Source of the DNA: Flavobacterium sp. | GTDB lineage: Bacteria; Bacteroidota; Bacteroidia; Flavobacteriales; Flavobacteriaceae | Length of the DNA stretch: 64,000 nucleotides | Direction: 5' to 3' | Assembly: GCF_013823965.1 (NCBI RefSeq) | Contig: NZ_PNNA01000087.1 | Span: forward strand, 1 to 64,000 | Part shown: positions 16,995 through 26,365 of the stretch, one piece after another | Layout of the letters: each line of letters starts with the position of its first letter | Numbering within the stretch: the first letter of the stretch is position 1 | Translations under genes and position numbers: made by a program | The notes under the pieces: model-generated | The model's input: only the letters and a program-made list of their open reading frames with translations | What the model was told of the DNA's origin: nothing | Database searches by the model: none

Positions 16995-17765
16995 TTATTC
17001 ATCTCCAGAAGTATGATGAACGGCAGGTTTGTGGGATTTCACGCTTGAGCTAAGATAAAAGAACAATCTTAACGTATGATTCTTGTCGTATTGATAACCC
17101 GAATATTTTTGTTGACAGACGTTCATGTAACCAAAATCAAAACTGAGTTTAGGGTTTATAGTTTGTTTGATTCCTATGAACAAACGGTTTTGGTCAAAAG
17201 TATTATAGACCACTTCTTTCCCAAAATGAATTAAAATCTCATCCGAAAGAACTAGTTGTGGTGCTGTTTTTTTCTTAAAAACAGGAATGTTGAAACTAAC
17301 CAAGTAACGCACTCTATTCGTGAAGCGATTTTCGCCAGTAGACAAATCATTTACAATTTTTTCTTGCCAACGTTGTTCATTTCTAAGCCTTTGAAGCACG
17401 CTAACTTTGCCTATTTTAGTGGTTATTTGCGCTTGTTGGTAAATCCTGTTTTCATCTGAATAGGTTGTCCAGCCTTCTTTTGTTGGCGCAAGCCACATAT
17501 GGGCATAACCTCCCGTTATGGTTACTGCGGAATTTGGAATATAGCTGATTCCTCCTCTTAGAAAGTAAAAATTATTGTCGTGAAAAATGCCATTAGTCCT
17601 GATGTGTGCGTCTGCCACTATTCCCCAATGCTCGGCAAATTTAGTATTCGTGTTAATAGAAACCCAAGTTTGAGTCTGTTCGTTAATTACTTTTTCCGTT
17701 TGCACTTGTCCAAAAGCAATCAAGGGAAACAAAAAAACGAGCATTTTTAATTTATTACGGAACAT
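16995..17765 (-). CDS. DUF2490 outer-membrane barrel protein
   Basis: This 256-residue protein has a short signal peptide (FLFPLIAFGQ). The rest matches the DUF2490 pattern: QTWVSINTNTKF near the start, HIRTNGIFHDNNFYFLRGG, a GGYAHMW motif, RLRNEQRW, NRVRYLV, and a C-terminal barrel strand LRLFFYLSS. It is probably an outer-membrane beta-barrel; no function is established for the family. The last residues after the final strand (KPAVHHTSGDE) form a polar tail. It is convergent with the gene at 16392. Confidence 0.82.
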   Translation of the reverse strand: MFRNKLKMLVFLFPLIAFGQVQTEKVINEQTQTWVSINTNTKFAEHWGIVADAHIRTNGIFHDNNFYFLRGGISYIPNSAVTITGGYAHMWLAPTKEGWTTYSDENRIYQQAQITTKIGKVSVLQRLRNEQRWQEKIVNDLSTGENRFTNRVRYLVSFNIPVFKKKTAPQLVLSDEILIHFGKEVVYNTFDQNRLFIGIKQTINPKLSFDFGYMNVCQQKYSGYQYDKNHTLRLFFYLSSSVKSHKPAVHHTSGDE

Positions 17766-18014
17766 AAAGTGAATGTTTAAAGAATGAGGATGTCAGTATT
17801 TTTCTTTTGCAAATTAACGTCATAAAAAGCCCCTGAAACATGATAAAAATCAGTTTCATAGAATTTTCGAAAACGAAACCAAAATACCGGCAATTGCGTT
17901 GATAATAAAGTTTTGACAAGAAAAACAAATAAAATGTAGTTTAATTCCCTTTTCATGACAACACAAGGAATCAGTTTATAACCAAAGAAAAGACATAAAT
18001 AGTATCCTTTTTTA

Positions 18015-18022
18015 TACATTTG
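18015..18022 (+). promoter_or_regulatory. Putative -7 box for the S9 peptidase gene
   Basis: TACATTTG matches TAnnTTTG, 24 nt before the chosen ATG at 18047. It overlaps an upstream in-frame ATG (18020), which argues against that start. Confidence 0.45.
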
Positions 18023-18046
18023 CAAGACATCAAAAAATCTACTTTC

Positions 18047-20179
18047 ATGAACAAGTTTTCAATCCTGACTTTACTGTTTTTCATTACAATTTCTTCCTTT
18101 GGACAACCCAAAAAACTGACTCTTGAAGAATCTGTTTTGCAACAAAATCAAAAATTTAGAGCCGATAAATTATCCGGTTTTCAATGGATTCCAAACACCA
18201 ATCGGTATGTTTATTACACGGATTCGTTCACAAAAATGATGTCCGCTTCAACTACCGATGCCAAAGCAACCGAATTCATCACTTTATCCGATATCAATTC
18301 TGCATTGAACACGAAGTTAAAAAACTTTGCAGGCATCGAATGGATGGATAGCAATGCTCTTTTGATTACTGAAAACGGAAAATATTTCGTTTACATGACA
18401 GCTCCAAAAAAGGGAACTTTGATGTATGAAACATCCAAAAATGCAGAAAATAAAACCTTTGACAAAAAAAGACGCCATTTGGCTTTTACCGAAAAAAACA
18501 ATTTGTATTTCTACACTATCGATGGAAAACTAATTACCGTTACCAATGAAACCAATGAAGCCATTGTTTCAGGACAATTTTTTGCCAGAAATGAATTTGG
18601 AATCGACAATGGAATTTTTTGGTCGCCAAAATCCACTTTTCTGGCTTTTTACCAAAAAGACCAAACGGAAGTTGCCGATTATCCCTTATTGGACATTACC
18701 GAAACACCTGGAAAATTGGTGAACATCAAATATCCAATGATTGGTCAAAAAAGCGAAAAACCAAGAGTGGGAATTTATAATTTGGCAAGTCAAAAAACAG
18801 TATATATTTCCCCAAGAGGAAATCAAGATGATTATTTAACCAATCTTTCTTGGACACCTGACGAAAAATACGTTGTAATTGCCGAATTAAATCGTGGACA
18901 AAATACAATGTCGTTAAATGTTTATGATGCCCAAACGGGAACTTTCGTTAGAACCATCCTCACGGAAAAAAGTGAAAAATGGGTTGAACCGGAACATCCA
19001 GCCTTTTTTCCAAGTGACAACTCCAATAATTTAGTTTGGATAAGCGAAAAAGACGGTTTCAACAACTTATACTATTATTCCATTGAAGGAAAATTAATCA
19101 AGCAATTGACCCAAAACAAATTCCCGGCGAGAGAAATTTTAAAAAGTAATGCTGCCGGAACCGAAATATATTTCAAAGCAACAGGCGATAATCCAACCAA
19201 TATGTTGGTATACAAAGTTGATTTGAAAGGCAAACAAACCTTGATTACAAAAGACCAAGGAGTCCACACGGTAAACATCAGCAACGATGGAAATTGGTTT
19301 TTTGACGAATATTCCAATCATTCTACGCCATCAAAATCATTGCTTTACGACAAAAATTTAAAATCCAAAACTCTTTTGGAAAGCAAAAATAAATACGAAG
19401 GTTACGAAATAGGAACTGCTGAAATAAAAACCATAAAATCCGCCGATGGAACAACCGATTTGTACACTCGATTAATCAAACCGAGTAATTTTGATCCAAA
19501 CAAGAAATATCCCGTTTTAGTTTATGTTTACGGCGGACCACATGCGCAAATGATTACGAATTCCTATCTTGACGGTGCCAATCTTTGGATGTATTGGATG
19601 GCAGAACAAGGCTATTTGGTGTTCACTGTAGATAACCGAGGGTCAGATAATCGCGGTTTTGCTTTCGAAAGCGTGGTACACGGAAGGCTGGGCGTAAACG
19701 AAATTGATGACCAAATAAAAGGTGTTGATTACTTGAAATCCTTGCCTTATGTTGATGGAAATAGGTTGGCGGTTCACGGTTGGAGTTATGGAGGATTTAT
19801 GACCACTTCCCTAATGTTGCGAAAACCGGATGTTTTCAAAGTGGGCGTTGCCGGCGGTCCCGTTACCGACTGGAAATACTATGAAATCATGTATGGCGAA
19901 CGTTATATGGACACTCCTGCCGAAAACCAAAAAGGTTTTGACGAAGCCAACACCTTGAATTACGTGAAAGATTTGAAAGGAAAATTGCTTTTAATCCACG
20001 GAACCAGCGATGATGTGGTGGTAATGCAACATAATTTTGCCTTAATCAAAAAATTTGTCGAAGCTGAAAAACAAGTGGACTTTTTTGCCTATCCAATGCA
20101 CAAACATAATGTTTTAGGCAAAGACCGTGTACATTTAATGACGAAAGTTTTAAATTACGTGATCGAAAACAATAAATAG
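18047..20179 (+). CDS. Secreted prolyl oligopeptidase family (S9, DPP-IV-like) peptidase
   Basis: This 710-residue serine peptidase has a signal peptide (MNKFSILTLLFFITISSFGQ), a beta-propeller region (about residues 40-450) and a C-terminal alpha/beta-hydrolase domain. Catalytic Ser580 lies in GWSYGG, Asp655/656 in GTSDDVV, and His687 in the YPMHKHN segment. This is the DPP-IV subgroup arrangement, which removes dipeptides (often Xaa-Pro) from peptide N-termini, probably in the periplasm. The start is set by the signal peptide and by the -7 box at 18015-18022. A hairpin terminator follows. Confidence 0.94.
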   Translation: MNKFSILTLLFFITISSFGQPKKLTLEESVLQQNQKFRADKLSGFQWIPNTNRYVYYTDSFTKMMSASTTDAKATEFITLSDINSALNTKLKNFAGIEWMDSNALLITENGKYFVYMTAPKKGTLMYETSKNAENKTFDKKRRHLAFTEKNNLYFYTIDGKLITVTNETNEAIVSGQFFARNEFGIDNGIFWSPKSTFLAFYQKDQTEVADYPLLDITETPGKLVNIKYPMIGQKSEKPRVGIYNLASQKTVYISPRGNQDDYLTNLSWTPDEKYVVIAELNRGQNTMSLNVYDAQTGTFVRTILTEKSEKWVEPEHPAFFPSDNSNNLVWISEKDGFNNLYYYSIEGKLIKQLTQNKFPAREILKSNAAGTEIYFKATGDNPTNMLVYKVDLKGKQTLITKDQGVHTVNISNDGNWFFDEYSNHSTPSKSLLYDKNLKSKTLLESKNKYEGYEIGTAEIKTIKSADGTTDLYTRLIKPSNFDPNKKYPVLVYVYGGPHAQMITNSYLDGANLWMYWMAEQGYLVFTVDNRGSDNRGFAFESVVHGRLGVNEIDDQIKGVDYLKSLPYVDGNRLAVHGWSYGGFMTTSLMLRKPDVFKVGVAGGPVTDWKYYEIMYGERYMDTPAENQKGFDEANTLNYVKDLKGKLLLIHGTSDDVVVMQHNFALIKKFVEAEKQVDFFAYPMHKHNVLGKDRVHLMTKVLNYVIENNK

Positions 20180-20193
20180 ATTTTTGGTTACAC

Positions 20194-20237
20194 AAAAAAA
20201 TCTTCAAAGGTTTACGCAACTTTTGAAGATTTTTTTA
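20194..20237. terminator. Bidirectional intrinsic terminator
   Basis: Stem ATCTTCAAA(GG) with (CT)TTTGAAGAT (20200-20210 with 20220-20230) and a 9-nt loop, flanked by seven A on the left and seven T on the right. It separates the convergent S9 peptidase and amidotransferase-like genes. Confidence 0.88.
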
Positions 20238-20248
20238 TTTGTGAACTA

Positions 20249-21511
20249 CTATGTTTTCTGTTTTTTCTTTTTAGCCGCAGGAAACAATACATTATTTAAA
20301 ATCAAACGATAGCCCGGAGAATTGGGGTGCAAATCAAGGACTGTAACCGGATCGCCCACTCGATGCTGGTAATCTTCAGGATCGTGACCACCATAAAAAG
20401 TAAACATTCCTTTGCCTTTTTCGCCGTGAATATAGCGCGATTCGCCATTGAGTTCACATGTTCCCATCACCAACACATTGGATTTTATAAGTTCCTTGTC
20501 AAAAGAAGTGGTTTGTCCCATAAAACCTTTTACCAATTGTGTATGATTTTGACACAACATTGACGGAATGGGATCCCATTTTGCCGAAAATTCCATCAAA
20601 GTAAAATAGTCTTTCTCCATTGGAATCTTTCTTTTTTCGGTCATGTCAATATTCGAAAATTCATAATGCTCTGGTTTTCGGTCCAAAATAAAATCCTTGA
20701 AAGCGAAGGAATTGGCATAATTTATTTTGGACTGATAATTGGCTTCACTGGCATCACCGTCAAACATGGACTCGCAAATATCAACTCCATCGGCCGTGAG
20801 GGCAATGTCAAAACTATCTGTTGCAGAGCACATGGCAAACATAAATCCACCACCAATTACGAAATCCCTGATTTTTTTGGCAACAGCCAATTTTTCTTCC
20901 GAAACTTTTTTATAGCCCAATTTTGTTGCCAAAATTTCGGCATCTTTCTTTTGGTCAATGTACCAAGGCGAATTCCTGTTGGAACCAAAAAATTTTCCAT
21001 ATTGACCCGTAAAATCTTCGTGATGCAAATGCAACCAGTCATAAAGAATTAGTTGGTCACTCAAAACTTCTTCATCATAAATGGGCGTAAACGGAATTTC
21101 GGCATAAGTCAAGACCAAAGTCACGGCATCGTCCCAGGGTTGCTTTCCTTTTGGTGTGTAAACGGCAACTTTTGGTGCTTTTTCGAGGACAACAGCTTCC
21201 ATGTTTTGGGAAGGACTGGCAATTTCGGCAAGAATTTGATTGGTTTCGGTATCGCTCAAGAGTTCAAAACTCACGCCACGAATTTGGCATTCTTTTCGAA
21301 TTTCGGGTGCATCGGGAAATAAAAAGGAACCGCCACGGTAATTGAGCAACCAACTGGCTTTGTATTTTTTGTCGACACACCAATAGGTAATTCCGTAGGC
21401 TTTGAGATGGTTTTGCTGCGTGGTTTCGTCCATTGGCAACAAAATAAAAGATGCTTTTGCCGAAAAGGAAATCAGGATTAAAAGTATAAAGAATAACTTT
21501 TTCGAAGCCAT
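20249..21511 (-). CDS. Secreted protein with class-I glutamine-amidotransferase-like fold
   Basis: This 420-residue protein has a signal peptide (MASKKLFFILLILISFSAKA). The pattern after about residue 110 suggests a GATase1/ThuA-like fold: VAVYTPKGKQPWDDAV as the first strand and helix, GGGFMFAMCSATDS as the nucleophile elbow with Cys228, and YGGHDPEDYQH near the end. I recall close relatives being labelled asparagine synthetase B in databases, but nothing here resembles AsnB: no N-terminal Cys and no SGGLDS ATP loop. Substrate unknown; it is probably periplasmic. Confidence 0.7.
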   Translation of the reverse strand: MASKKLFFILLILISFSAKASFILLPMDETTQQNHLKAYGITYWCVDKKYKASWLLNYRGGSFLFPDAPEIRKECQIRGVSFELLSDTETNQILAEIASPSQNMEAVVLEKAPKVAVYTPKGKQPWDDAVTLVLTYAEIPFTPIYDEEVLSDQLILYDWLHLHHEDFTGQYGKFFGSNRNSPWYIDQKKDAEILATKLGYKKVSEEKLAVAKKIRDFVIGGGFMFAMCSATDSFDIALTADGVDICESMFDGDASEANYQSKINYANSFAFKDFILDRKPEHYEFSNIDMTEKRKIPMEKDYFTLMEFSAKWDPIPSMLCQNHTQLVKGFMGQTTSFDKELIKSNVLVMGTCELNGESRYIHGEKGKGMFTFYGGHDPEDYQHRVGDPVTVLDLHPNSPGYRLILNNVLFPAAKKKKQKT

Positions 21512-21527
21512 TTTGAAATTTTTATGT

Positions 21528-21535
21528 CAAATATA
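21528..21535 (-). promoter_or_regulatory. Putative -7 box for the amidotransferase-like gene
   Basis: Minus strand TATATTTG matches TAnnTTTG, 16 nt before the start codon at 21511. No clear -33 box. Confidence 0.42.
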
Positions 21536-21560
21536 CTCGTTTTTATTCACGAAAAGGGAT

Positions 21561-21592
21561 AAAAAAATCGCTTAAAGAAGCGATTTTTTTTT
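21561..21592 (-). terminator. dnaB intrinsic terminator
   Basis: Stem ATCGCTT/AAGCGAT (21567-21573 with 21578-21584) with a 4-nt loop and A/T runs on both sides. On the minus strand it follows the dnaB stop codon by a few bases. Confidence 0.87.
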
Positions 21593-21596
21593 ATTT

Positions 21597-23135
21597 CTAA
21601 AACGGCATATCGTCGTCGTCGTCATTCAAATTACTGCCGAAAGCTTCATTTGGCGAAGGAAGATTTTTGGTTTGGAAAGGATTCTCGTCGTGGTTCATGC
21701 TCGAAGGCAAATCGTCAAAACTTCCATTGTAATCATCCAGATTGTCAAATTTCCCTAAATGCCCGATAAATTTCAATCGAACGTTTTCGATTCCACCATT
21801 ACGGTGTTTGGCAATCATAATTTCGGCTTGTCCAGCCGTTGGCGAGGCTTCATCATCATCCCATTCGTCAATTTTGTAATATTCCGGACGGTACAAAAAC
21901 GAAACAATATCGGCATCTTGCTCAATCGCTCCCGATTCACGAAGGTCGGAAAGCAATGGTCTTTTGCTGGAACCACGGGTTTCAACCGCACGCGACAACT
22001 GTGAAAGTGCAATTACGGGAACGTTCAATTCCTTTGCCAATGCTTTCAAGTTTCGAGAAATGGTCGATATTTCCTGTTCCCTGTTTCCGCCACCTTTTCC
22101 ATTTCCGCCGGCAGTCATCAATTGCAAATAATCGACAATGATGATTTTGATGCCGTGTTGCGACACCAAACGTCTGGATTTGGCACGTAAATCAAAAATA
22201 GAAAGTGATGGTGTGTCGTCGATAAACAATGGGGCTTTTTCCAAATTTTTCACTTTGGTACTCAACATCGTCCATTCGTGTGGTTCCAATTTTCCGGTAC
22301 GCAGTTTCTCCGAAGACAAACCGGTTTCTGACGAAATCAAACGGGTAATCAATTGTACGGAGGCCATTTCCAGTGAAAACAAAGCTACTGGATGTCCAAA
22401 ATCGATGGCAATATTTCTGGCCATGGAAAGTACGAATGCCGTTTTTCCCATCGCTGGACGAGCCGCAATGATGATTAAATCGCTGGGCTGCCATCCAGAA
22501 GTAAGTTTGTCCAGATTGGTAAAACCCGTTTCCACTCCGCTCAATCCTTCTTGCTTGCTGATTTCTTCAATTCGTTTTTTGGCTTGCAACACTAAACTTT
22601 GAGCTGTTTCGGAACTACGTTTTATGTTGCCTTGGGTAACTTCGTATAATTTCGATTCGGCTTTGTCCAACAAATCAAAAACATCGGTTGTTTCATCATA
22701 AGAATCTTCAATAATTTCCGTGGAAATTCGAATCAAACTACGTTGAATATATTTTTGGAGTATGATTCTGGAGTGAAATTCGATGTGTGCCGAAGAGGAT
22801 ATTTTTTGGGTAAGCTGTATTAGGTAAAAATCACCTCCGGCCAAGTCCAATTTTGCATTTTTTCGCAACTGTGCCGAAACGGTTAATAAGTCAATGGGTT
22901 GCGTTTCCGTAAAGAGCTGAACAATAGCTTCAAAAATATATTTGTGTGCTTCTTTATAAAAGGCATCGGGTTGCAAAATGTCTATTACCTCATCTACCCC
23001 TTTTTTGTCAATCATCATCGCACCAAGCACAGCTTCTTCGAGGTCTAGAACTTGTGGAGGCAATTTTCCTTTTTCAAGGCTGATAATGTTTGTTTTATCT
23101 ATTCTGATTGGGTTTATATTCTTGACATTTTCCAT
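21597..23135 (-). CDS. dnaB: Replicative DNA helicase DnaB
   Basis: DnaB is the hexameric helicase that unwinds DNA at the replication fork. This 512-residue protein shows the N-terminal domain (LPPQVLDLEEAVLGAMM), the RecA-like ATPase domain with Walker A ARPAMGKTAF, Walker B IIIVDYLQLM, and the C-terminal DLRESGAIEQDAD and FLYRPEYY motifs. An acidic tail ends DDDDDMPF. An upstream in-frame ATG at 23225 would add 30 residues unlike the family; the start MENVKNINP at 23135 is preferred. No intein is present. Confidence 0.96.
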   Translation of the reverse strand: MENVKNINPIRIDKTNIISLEKGKLPPQVLDLEEAVLGAMMIDKKGVDEVIDILQPDAFYKEAHKYIFEAIVQLFTETQPIDLLTVSAQLRKNAKLDLAGGDFYLIQLTQKISSSAHIEFHSRIILQKYIQRSLIRISTEIIEDSYDETTDVFDLLDKAESKLYEVTQGNIKRSSETAQSLVLQAKKRIEEISKQEGLSGVETGFTNLDKLTSGWQPSDLIIIAARPAMGKTAFVLSMARNIAIDFGHPVALFSLEMASVQLITRLISSETGLSSEKLRTGKLEPHEWTMLSTKVKNLEKAPLFIDDTPSLSIFDLRAKSRRLVSQHGIKIIIVDYLQLMTAGGNGKGGGNREQEISTISRNLKALAKELNVPVIALSQLSRAVETRGSSKRPLLSDLRESGAIEQDADIVSFLYRPEYYKIDEWDDDEASPTAGQAEIMIAKHRNGGIENVRLKFIGHLGKFDNLDDYNGSFDDLPSSMNHDENPFQTKNLPSPNEAFGSNLNDDDDDMPF

Positions 23136-23276
23136 AGAGCGAAAGTAACTAAAATTAAAAAAATATTCGTATTGAGTTATTAGAAATAATTGTTTATAAA
23201 CAATCTTTTTTTGTTGATAACCCAAAAAAAATCCGAAACGACAAGGCTTCGGATTAAATTATAAATTGTAGGTTTT

Positions 23277-24230
23277 TTACTCTTTAAAATCACCCATTTT
23301 ACTGTATTTGTCCATTCTCTGGGCAACTAATTCTTCTGTTGATAAGTCTTTCAATTCGTTGAATCCTTTTATGATATATTGTTCCACGGTTTTGAAGGCG
23401 GTTTCCCTGTCATAATGTGCTCCACCCAGTGGTTCAGGGATAATATCATCAACTAATTTCTGTTTTTTCATGTCGGTTGAAGTCAATTTCAAGGCTTCGG
23501 CAGCTTGCTCTTTGTAGTCCCAGCTTTTCCATAAAATAGAAGAACAAGATTCTGGAGAAATCACGGAATACCAAGTGTTTTCCATCATGTATACTTTGTC
23601 TCCAACTCCTATTCCCAATGCTCCTCCCGATGCTCCTTCACCAACAATCACCACTATGATGGGAACTTTTAATCGAATCATTTCAAAAATGTTTCTGGCA
23701 ATTGCCTCTCCTTGTCCTCGTTCTTCTGCTTCCACTCCAGGAAAAGCTCCCGGTGTGTCCACAAATGACAAAACTGGAATACCAAATTTCTCGGCCATTT
23801 TCATTAATCGCAACGCTTTTCGATAACCTTCTGGATTTGCCATTCCAAAATTTCTATATTGACGCGTTTTGGTATTGAATCCTTTTTGTTGGCCAATAAT
23901 CATGAACGATTGTCCATCAATTTTACCCAATCCACCTATCATTGCCTTGTCGTCTTTAAAACCTCTATCGCCGTGAAGCTCCAGGAAAGTGTCGCCACAA
24001 AGTGCTTTAATGTGATCTAATGTGTAAGGTCTATTAGGGTGTCTTGACAATTGAACCCGTTGCCAAGCGGTAAGATTTTTATAAATATTCCTTTTAGTTT
24101 CTTCTAGTTTCTTGCTGATTTGTTTGCAAGTATTGGTTACGTCAACTTCTGATTCTTGGCCAATAACTAGACATTTGTCCAACTGGTCTTCAAGTTCTTT
24201 TATTGGAAGCTCAAAATCTAAATATTCCAT
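23277..24230 (-). CDS. accA: Acetyl-CoA carboxylase carboxyltransferase subunit alpha
   Basis: AccA pairs with AccD to move the carboxyl group from biotin to acetyl-CoA, the first step of fatty-acid synthesis. The 317-residue protein starts [18 protein letters not shown] and shows the family blocks [51 protein letters not shown] and [15 protein letters not shown]. The ATG at 24230 was chosen over 24266 because it matches the family start and lies just downstream of a -7 box at 24264-24271. Confidence 0.96.
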   Translation of the reverse strand: MEYLDFELPIKELEDQLDKCLVIGQESEVDVTNTCKQISKKLEETKRNIYKNLTAWQRVQLSRHPNRPYTLDHIKALCGDTFLELHGDRGFKDDKAMIGGLGKIDGQSFMIIGQQKGFNTKTRQYRNFGMANPEGYRKALRLMKMAEKFGIPVLSFVDTPGAFPGVEAEERGQGEAIARNIFEMIRLKVPIIVVIVGEGASGGALGIGVGDKVYMMENTWYSVISPESCSSILWKSWDYKEQAAEALKLTSTDMKKQKLVDDIIPEPLGGAHYDRETAFKTVEQYIIKGFNELKDLSTEELVAQRMDKYSKMGDFKE

Positions 24231-24263
24231 GGAGTGTGTTCTTTTTTGATTTGATTTGAAGTG

Positions 24264-24271
24264 CAAATATA
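24264..24271 (-). promoter_or_regulatory. Putative -7 box for accA
   Basis: Minus strand TATATTTG matches TAnnTTTG, 33 nt before the chosen accA start. The position rules out the upstream in-frame ATG at 24266. Confidence 0.45.
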
Positions 24272-24346
24272 AAATTTAAAATTATCAAAAACGTATATTC
24301 CTTATCTAAATGCAAATAAATTGACAGTAAAATTAGCTGAAAATAA

Positions 24347-25231
24347 TTATTCTTTATCTTCGAAATAGTGTTTGACAATACCGTTGAGGATTACAGTGAT
24401 GACGATCAACAAAGCGCCCATGTAAAACCCAAAACTCATTTTTTCTTTTCCGCCAAGTAAAAAATAGGCCAAAATAATTCCGTAAACCGGCTCTAAACTG
24501 GTGGTGAGCATAATAGTGTAAGGAGACAATTTCTGCATTACTTTTACCGAAGCCGTAAACGCATAAGCCGTACAAACCGATGCCAGGATTAGAAGCAAAA
24601 TCCAATCGCTGGAAGTCAGCATAAAAAATTTGGCATTAAATTTATTTTCGATTAAAAAATAGATGGAAATAAAAACAACTCCCGCCATAAATTCATAAAA
24701 CGTGATGACCGAGGAATCATTTTTTTCTATTAGTTTTCCGTTCATCAATGTAAATAAAACCCCAATAATTATGGAAGCCAAGGCATACATCATTCCCTCA
24801 AAATAATTCATTTCGACCTGCAAAATGATACCGAGTCCCGCAATGATTACCAAACCAAAAAAAACTTCATACCAAAGTACTTTTCGGCCATAAAACAACG
24901 GTTCCAATATGGCTGCCAAAAAAGCGCCCAACGAAAAAACCGATAACGTGATGGATACATTGGAAACATGAATGGCCTTGAAAAAAAATATCCAATGAAC
25001 TGCGATCAAAAATCCGACTAAAACCAATTTGATGAATTCCTTTGGTGGAACAACAAATGATTTTTTTTTCAATAAAATAAACAGGAATAAAAAAACACCT
25101 GCAAAAAGCATTCGGTACCAAACCAAAGCATCGGCATTTATGGATATCAAAGCGCCCAATATTGCCGTGAACCCCCAAATAAAAACTATTAAATGAAGAT
25201 TTAAATAACTTCCTAATTTACCGTTTTGCAT
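24347..25231 (-). CDS. EamA/DMT superfamily transporter
   Basis: This 294-residue protein has ten predicted membrane helices arranged as two EamA repeats (about residues 10-140 and 150-285), as in the drug/metabolite transporter superfamily. FIWGFTAILG at the start and LEPVYGIILAYFLLGG in the second repeat are typical. The substrate cannot be inferred. Its first 14 nt overlap the end of the LptG-like gene upstream, so the two are probably translationally coupled. Confidence 0.88.
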   Translation of the reverse strand: MQNGKLGSYLNLHLIVFIWGFTAILGALISINADALVWYRMLFAGVFLFLFILLKKKSFVVPPKEFIKLVLVGFLIAVHWIFFFKAIHVSNVSITLSVFSLGAFLAAILEPLFYGRKVLWYEVFFGLVIIAGLGIILQVEMNYFEGMMYALASIIIGVLFTLMNGKLIEKNDSSVITFYEFMAGVVFISIYFLIENKFNAKFFMLTSSDWILLLILASVCTAYAFTASVKVMQKLSPYTIMLTTSLEPVYGIILAYFLLGGKEKMSFGFYMGALLIVITVILNGIVKHYFEDKE

Positions 25232-26303
25232 TTCGTAATAAAAAAATTGCTAAAATTCCGAATACGATATTGGGAAACCAAACCGCCAACAAAGGAGGAA
25301 AACTGGATTTCTCAGCCAATGTTCCAAATATCTTGTCAAAAAACACAAAAGCAAACGCCAAACCAATTCCTATGGCCAAACTCAAGCCCATTCCTCCTCT
25401 TCTTTTCATGGCTGAAACCGCAACGGCAATGATGGTTAAAATAAATGCCGAAACGGGAATGCTGAATTTCTTGTATAAAACCACCAAATATACGTTGATA
25501 TTAGAGGAACCTCTCTTTTTTTCCTTTTCGATAAATTGGTTCAATTCGCCTAGAGTCAACGTTTCCGCGATATAAACCACGGGGGTTAAATCTGCTAAAT
25601 CAAAACTAAATTTCGCGTCTTTTTGGTCCGCTTTTTCAATTTTGTCGCCTAATTCACCTACGGTTCTTTTGACATAATCGTACATCGTGTAATTCTTGGT
25701 TTTTGGATTCCATTGAATTCTGCTGGCCGATATTTTATGCTCTAATTTATCCTTTTTAAACTTCTCATAGCTAAAACTATAGGCCGTTTTGGTTTCGGGA
25801 TTGAAACTGTTGACATAAATAAATTCGCTATCGCTAATTTGGCGGTATACATCCGTATTGTCGCCTCGCATTGCTTGTTTTCCGTCGCCTCGAAGGTATG
25901 TATACCTAAAATTATTGAATCCTTCGCTCGCTTTTGGAACAATAAAAAAGCCCATAAGCAAGACTACAACAGAAATGATGGAAGCACCAATTAAAAAAGG
26001 TCTCAAAAATCTGGTAAAAGAAATCCCGGAACTCAATATAGCAATTATTTCAGTGTCGTTGGCTAATTTTGAGGTAAACCAAATTACCGACAAAAACAAA
26101 AATATCGGGAACAACAGGTTCATGAAATAGATGGTAAAATGAAAATAATAAACCAAAATATCCGTAAGGGGAATTTTGTTTTCTATCATTTTATTAATCT
26201 TCTCCGATACATCAATGATGATTCCAATAGGGGCAAACAAAGACAACATAACCACAAAAGTGGATAAGTATTTTTTTAGGATGTATTTGTCTATTATGTT
26301 CAT
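25218..26303 (-). CDS. lptG: LptF/LptG family lipopolysaccharide export permease
   Basis: This 361-residue inner-membrane protein has the YjgP/YjgQ layout: MNIIDKYILKKYLSTFVVML at the start, three N-terminal helices, a periplasmic beta-jellyroll part (about residues 125-260) and three C-terminal helices with the KRRGGMGLSLAIGIG loop. With LptB it would power extraction of lipopolysaccharide; an LptB gene is at 40368. LptF and LptG are hard to tell apart by eye, so the symbol is provisional. It overlaps the DMT gene by 14 nt and lies 62 nt downstream of tgt. Confidence 0.85.
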   Translation of the reverse strand: MNIIDKYILKKYLSTFVVMLSLFAPIGIIIDVSEKINKMIENKIPLTDILVYYFHFTIYFMNLLFPIFLFLSVIWFTSKLANDTEIIAILSSGISFTRFLRPFLIGASIISVVVLLMGFFIVPKASEGFNNFRYTYLRGDGKQAMRGDNTDVYRQISDSEFIYVNSFNPETKTAYSFSYEKFKKDKLEHKISASRIQWNPKTKNYTMYDYVKRTVGELGDKIEKADQKDAKFSFDLADLTPVVYIAETLTLGELNQFIEKEKKRGSSNINVYLVVLYKKFSIPVSAFILTIIAVAVSAMKRRGGMGLSLAIGIGLAFAFVFFDKIFGTLAEKSSFPPLLAVWFPNIVFGILAIFLLRNAKR

Positions 26304-26309
26304 TTTTCT

Positions 26310-26353
26310 GGTTGTCGGTTGCCGGTTATCTGTTGAAATCGATCAACTTAAAA
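26310..26353. repeat. Intergenic word repeat (GGTTG/CCGGTT type)
   Basis: GGTTGTCGGTTGCCGGTTATC is a degenerate tandem word, followed by a small GTTGA/TCAAC hairpin. It occupies the tgt-lptG spacer. One of a set of such arrays between 26 and 60 kb. Confidence 0.45.
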
Positions 26354-26365
26354 CCGCCAAAAATT

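Noticed and set aside
17777..18025. 82-codon minus-strand open frame between the DUF2490 and S9 peptidase genes
   Set aside because: It overlaps the promoter and start of the S9 peptidase, has poor composition and no recognisable domain.
20249..21511. Annotation as asparagine synthetase B
   Set aside because: No glutaminase Cys at the N-terminus and no ATP-pyrophosphatase loop; the fold signals point to a GATase1-like domain.
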